NCBI GenBank assembly: GCA_014655195.1
Contig: BNBH01000034.1
Location: 1-64,000 of the forward strand
DNA from: Streptomyces cellulosae
GTDB taxonomy: Bacteria > Actinomycetota > Actinomycetes > Streptomycetales > Streptomycetaceae
Direction: 5' to 3'
DNA length: 64,000 bases
The translations under genes and the position numbers were made by a program. Below, piece after piece: positions 62,464 to 64,000 of this stretch. The number at the start of each line of letters is the position of its first letter. Positions within the stretch are counted from its first letter, which is position 1. The notes under the pieces were generated by a model that did no database searches, was not told where the DNA came from, and saw only the letters and a list, made by a program, of their open reading frames with translations.

Positions 62464-63810
62464 ATGGCCGACACGGATCCCGCCGGGCCGGTGATGGACC
62501 GGGACGAGGTGGACCGTGCGCTGGCGCGGCTCGGCCAGGAGCACGAGGCGATCGAGACCTCGCTCCTCGCCCTGCAGGACCACGCGGGCCGACGACTGCT
62601 GGAGGGCGCCCGGCTGACGGGCGTCACCGCCGAGCGGTGGACGTCCACGGAGGCGGCGATCACGCTGCTGTGGACGTACTTCGACGCGTACACGGACGTG
62701 CTGCGCAAGGCGCGGGAGATCCGCGCCAGGCGCCGTTGGTCCAGCCGCGAGGACCTGGTGGAGCTGACGGAGTTGCTGCGCGGCGAGCCGGTGACGGTCG
62801 CCGGGAGCGCCGCGGCCACCGCCAACGTGCCGGCACCGCACGGCGGTCGGGCCGGCCCTGGCGTCCTCAGCGAGCGCTACTCGCTCTCCACGCTCGTCGA
62901 CCGCATGAACGAGCTGTACGCGACCTCGCTGGACATGGTGGTCGCCGCGGACGCCGTCTGGTCCGCCCTCCCCGCCCGGATCGACCTACTGTCCGCCGAG
63001 CTCCAGCGCACGAGCAGACTGGCGCACTCCGTCGGCGTGCGCCCCGGCGAGCACCCGGCCGGCGACGACCTGGAACGGATCACCCGCACGCTCAAGAAGC
63101 TGCGTGAACAGGTGGTGTCCGATCCCCTCGCGTTCTGGAACCCGGCGGAGGGCAGCTCGGCGCCCGGCGGCGGTAAACCCGACACGACCGTCTACGACCG
63201 TGAGGCCCGCGCCCTGGAGGACGTCCGCCGCGAGATCGACGCGGTACTGACGGTCCGCCAGGACGCCGAGAAGCGCATCGTCCGCCTCCGTGACGTCCTC
63301 TCCCGCGCCGATCGCACCCTCGCGGAGGCGCGCACGGCGCGCGGCGAGGTGCTGGCGAAGATCGCGGCGACGGAGGTGCCGGTGGTCAGCGGCCCGCCGA
63401 CGGCGCTCCAGGAGCAGCTGTCCACGGCGGCGGAGTACCGGCGCCACGCGCAGTGGCACCGGCTGTCCCCGCTCCTTGAATCGCTGGAGCAGAAGGCGGA
63501 GGACGAACTGCTACGCGCCCGTGAGTCGTTGACCGCCGTCACCGCGCCGCTCGCGGTGCGCGCGGAACTGCGCGGGCGGCTGGACGCGTACAAGGCGAAG
63601 GTGTCCCGGCACGGTCTGGCCGAGGACCCGCTGCTGGTGGAGCGGTACGAGAAGGCGCGCCGCATGCTGTGGAGCGCGCCGTGCGACCTGCGCGCGGCGG
63701 AGCAGGCCGTGCTGCGCTACCAGCAGGCGGTGGCGGAGCTGCTGGGCGCGGCGCCCGGCGTACCGGGGCAGGGGGCAGGACCGGACGAGCGGAGGGGGCC
63801 GGGCACATGA
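62464..63810 (+). CDS. Cytosolic helical/coiled-coil protein between glnH and pknG
   Basis: 448 residues from ATG with GAGAGGTGA upstream. No signal peptide or membrane helix. Long charged helices dominate: LVDRMNELYATSLDMVVAA, REARALEDVRREIDAVLTVR, QDAEKRIVRLRDVLSRADRT, LESLEQKAEDELLRARESL. No catalytic motif seen. TGA overlaps the pknG ATG, so it is translationally coupled to the kinase. It has no counterpart in the three-gene mycobacterial operon as I know it. A scaffold or substrate role is only a guess. Confidence 0.85.
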   Translation: MADTDPAGPVMDRDEVDRALARLGQEHEAIETSLLALQDHAGRRLLEGARLTGVTAERWTSTEAAITLLWTYFDAYTDVLRKAREIRARRRWSSREDLVELTELLRGEPVTVAGSAAATANVPAPHGGRAGPGVLSERYSLSTLVDRMNELYATSLDMVVAADAVWSALPARIDLLSAELQRTSRLAHSVGVRPGEHPAGDDLERITRTLKKLREQVVSDPLAFWNPAEGSSAPGGGKPDTTVYDREARALEDVRREIDAVLTVRQDAEKRIVRLRDVLSRADRTLAEARTARGEVLAKIAATEVPVVSGPPTALQEQLSTAAEYRRHAQWHRLSPLLESLEQKAEDELLRARESLTAVTAPLAVRAELRGRLDAYKAKVSRHGLAEDPLLVERYEKARRMLWSAPCDLRAAEQAVLRYQQAVAELLGAAPGVPGQGAGPDERRGPGT

Positions 63811-64000
63811 GCGAACAGGGAACACAGGGACCGCCCGCGGCACCCTCGACCCCGGCGGCCCCCGCGGCACCCGCGCAGGAGCGGTCCGCCTGCCAGCGCC
63901 CCGGCTGCGAGGGCACGTACGACGACGTCGGCGGGGGCGAGCTGTACTGCGACACGTGCGGCATGGCGCCCGTGGTGTCGCCGACGGGCCTGGTGGCGTC
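63807..64000 (+). CDS. pknG: Serine/threonine protein kinase PknG, N-terminus (continues beyond window)
   Basis: First 64 residues only. After an Ala/Pro-rich tail come Cys29, 34, 48 and 51 (CQRPGC and YCDTCG), a rubredoxin-like zinc/iron site, the hallmark of PknG, whose kinase and TPR domains should follow. The ribosome site GGAGGGGG precedes the ATG. With glnX and glnH it should control glutamate metabolism through GarA/OdhI-type phosphorylation. The kinase domain itself is not visible. Confidence 0.85.
   Translation, partial: MSEQGTQGPPAAPSTPAAPAAPAQERSACQRPGCEGTYDDVGGGELYCDTCGMAPVVSPTGLVA

Overview
The window is typical Streptomyces-like actinobacterial chromosome: very GC-rich coding DNA with strong third-position GC bias, many GTG starts, terminators that are long GC hairpins without T-runs, and actinobacterial families such as clpP1/clpP2 pairs, XRE-DUF5753/DUF397 pairs, a GlnX-GlnH-PknG set and a mycothiol-type DsbA protein. 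From memory, the order valS, clpX, clpP2, clpP1, tig, asd, pepN, csnR resembles the corresponding stretch of the S. coelicolor core chromosome. I see no rRNA, CRISPR array, prophage, intact insertion sequence or biosynthetic gene cluster.

Layout. 1-9.7 kb holds housekeeping protein synthesis and quality control: valS (cut by the window edge), two tandem Pro/Gln/Gly-rich membrane proteins, clpX, clpP2, clpP1, tig, tRNA-Pro and tRNA-Gly. 9.7-18.4 kb is mixed metabolism: an acyltransferase-3 protein, an HD protein, a PP2C phosphatase, an Eis-like acetyltransferase, a Nei/Fpg glycosylase, rpiB, an amino acid permease and bioY. 18.7-25.3 kb is a sulfur-scavenging block: a ROK regulator and an ABC importer-monooxygenase-TauD operon. 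Each of the two units is preceded by a very short cysteine-containing leader ORF, and the second also has a hairpin with a T-run before the first structural gene, as expected for cysteine-responsive attenuation. 25.4-43.5 kb carries a second permease, two PepN aminopeptidases of identical length, secreted hydrolases (a class C beta-lactamase-like protein and a large S8 protease), an ECF sigma/membrane-partner pair and asd. 43.5-46.7 kb is regulatory: DUF397, XRE-DUF5753, an RsbW-like ATPase around an 18-bp palindrome, then a divergent EamA exporter/MarR pair around a 24-bp operator-like palindrome. 46.7-55.3 kb has malQ with a 95-bp tandem duplication at its 3' end, a GH84 hexosaminidase, an HNH nuclease and an MscS channel. 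55.4-59.4 kb is a csnR-csnH-csnK chitosan-oligosaccharide locus whose ABC transporter genes have been largely deleted. 59.8 kb to the end is a glnX-glnH-(coiled-coil protein)-pknG operon, cut off inside pknG.

How parts fit. The sulfur block reads as import of an organosulfur compound, oxidative desulfonation by FMN- and Fe/2-oxoglutarate-dependent enzymes, and repression by cysteine through translation of the leader ORFs. The csn locus keeps its regulator, operator, GH4 glycosidase and kinase but has lost its dedicated uptake system. The last operon matches the mycobacterial GlnX-GlnH-PknG amino-acid sensing relay, with one extra cytosolic protein encoded between sensor and kinase.
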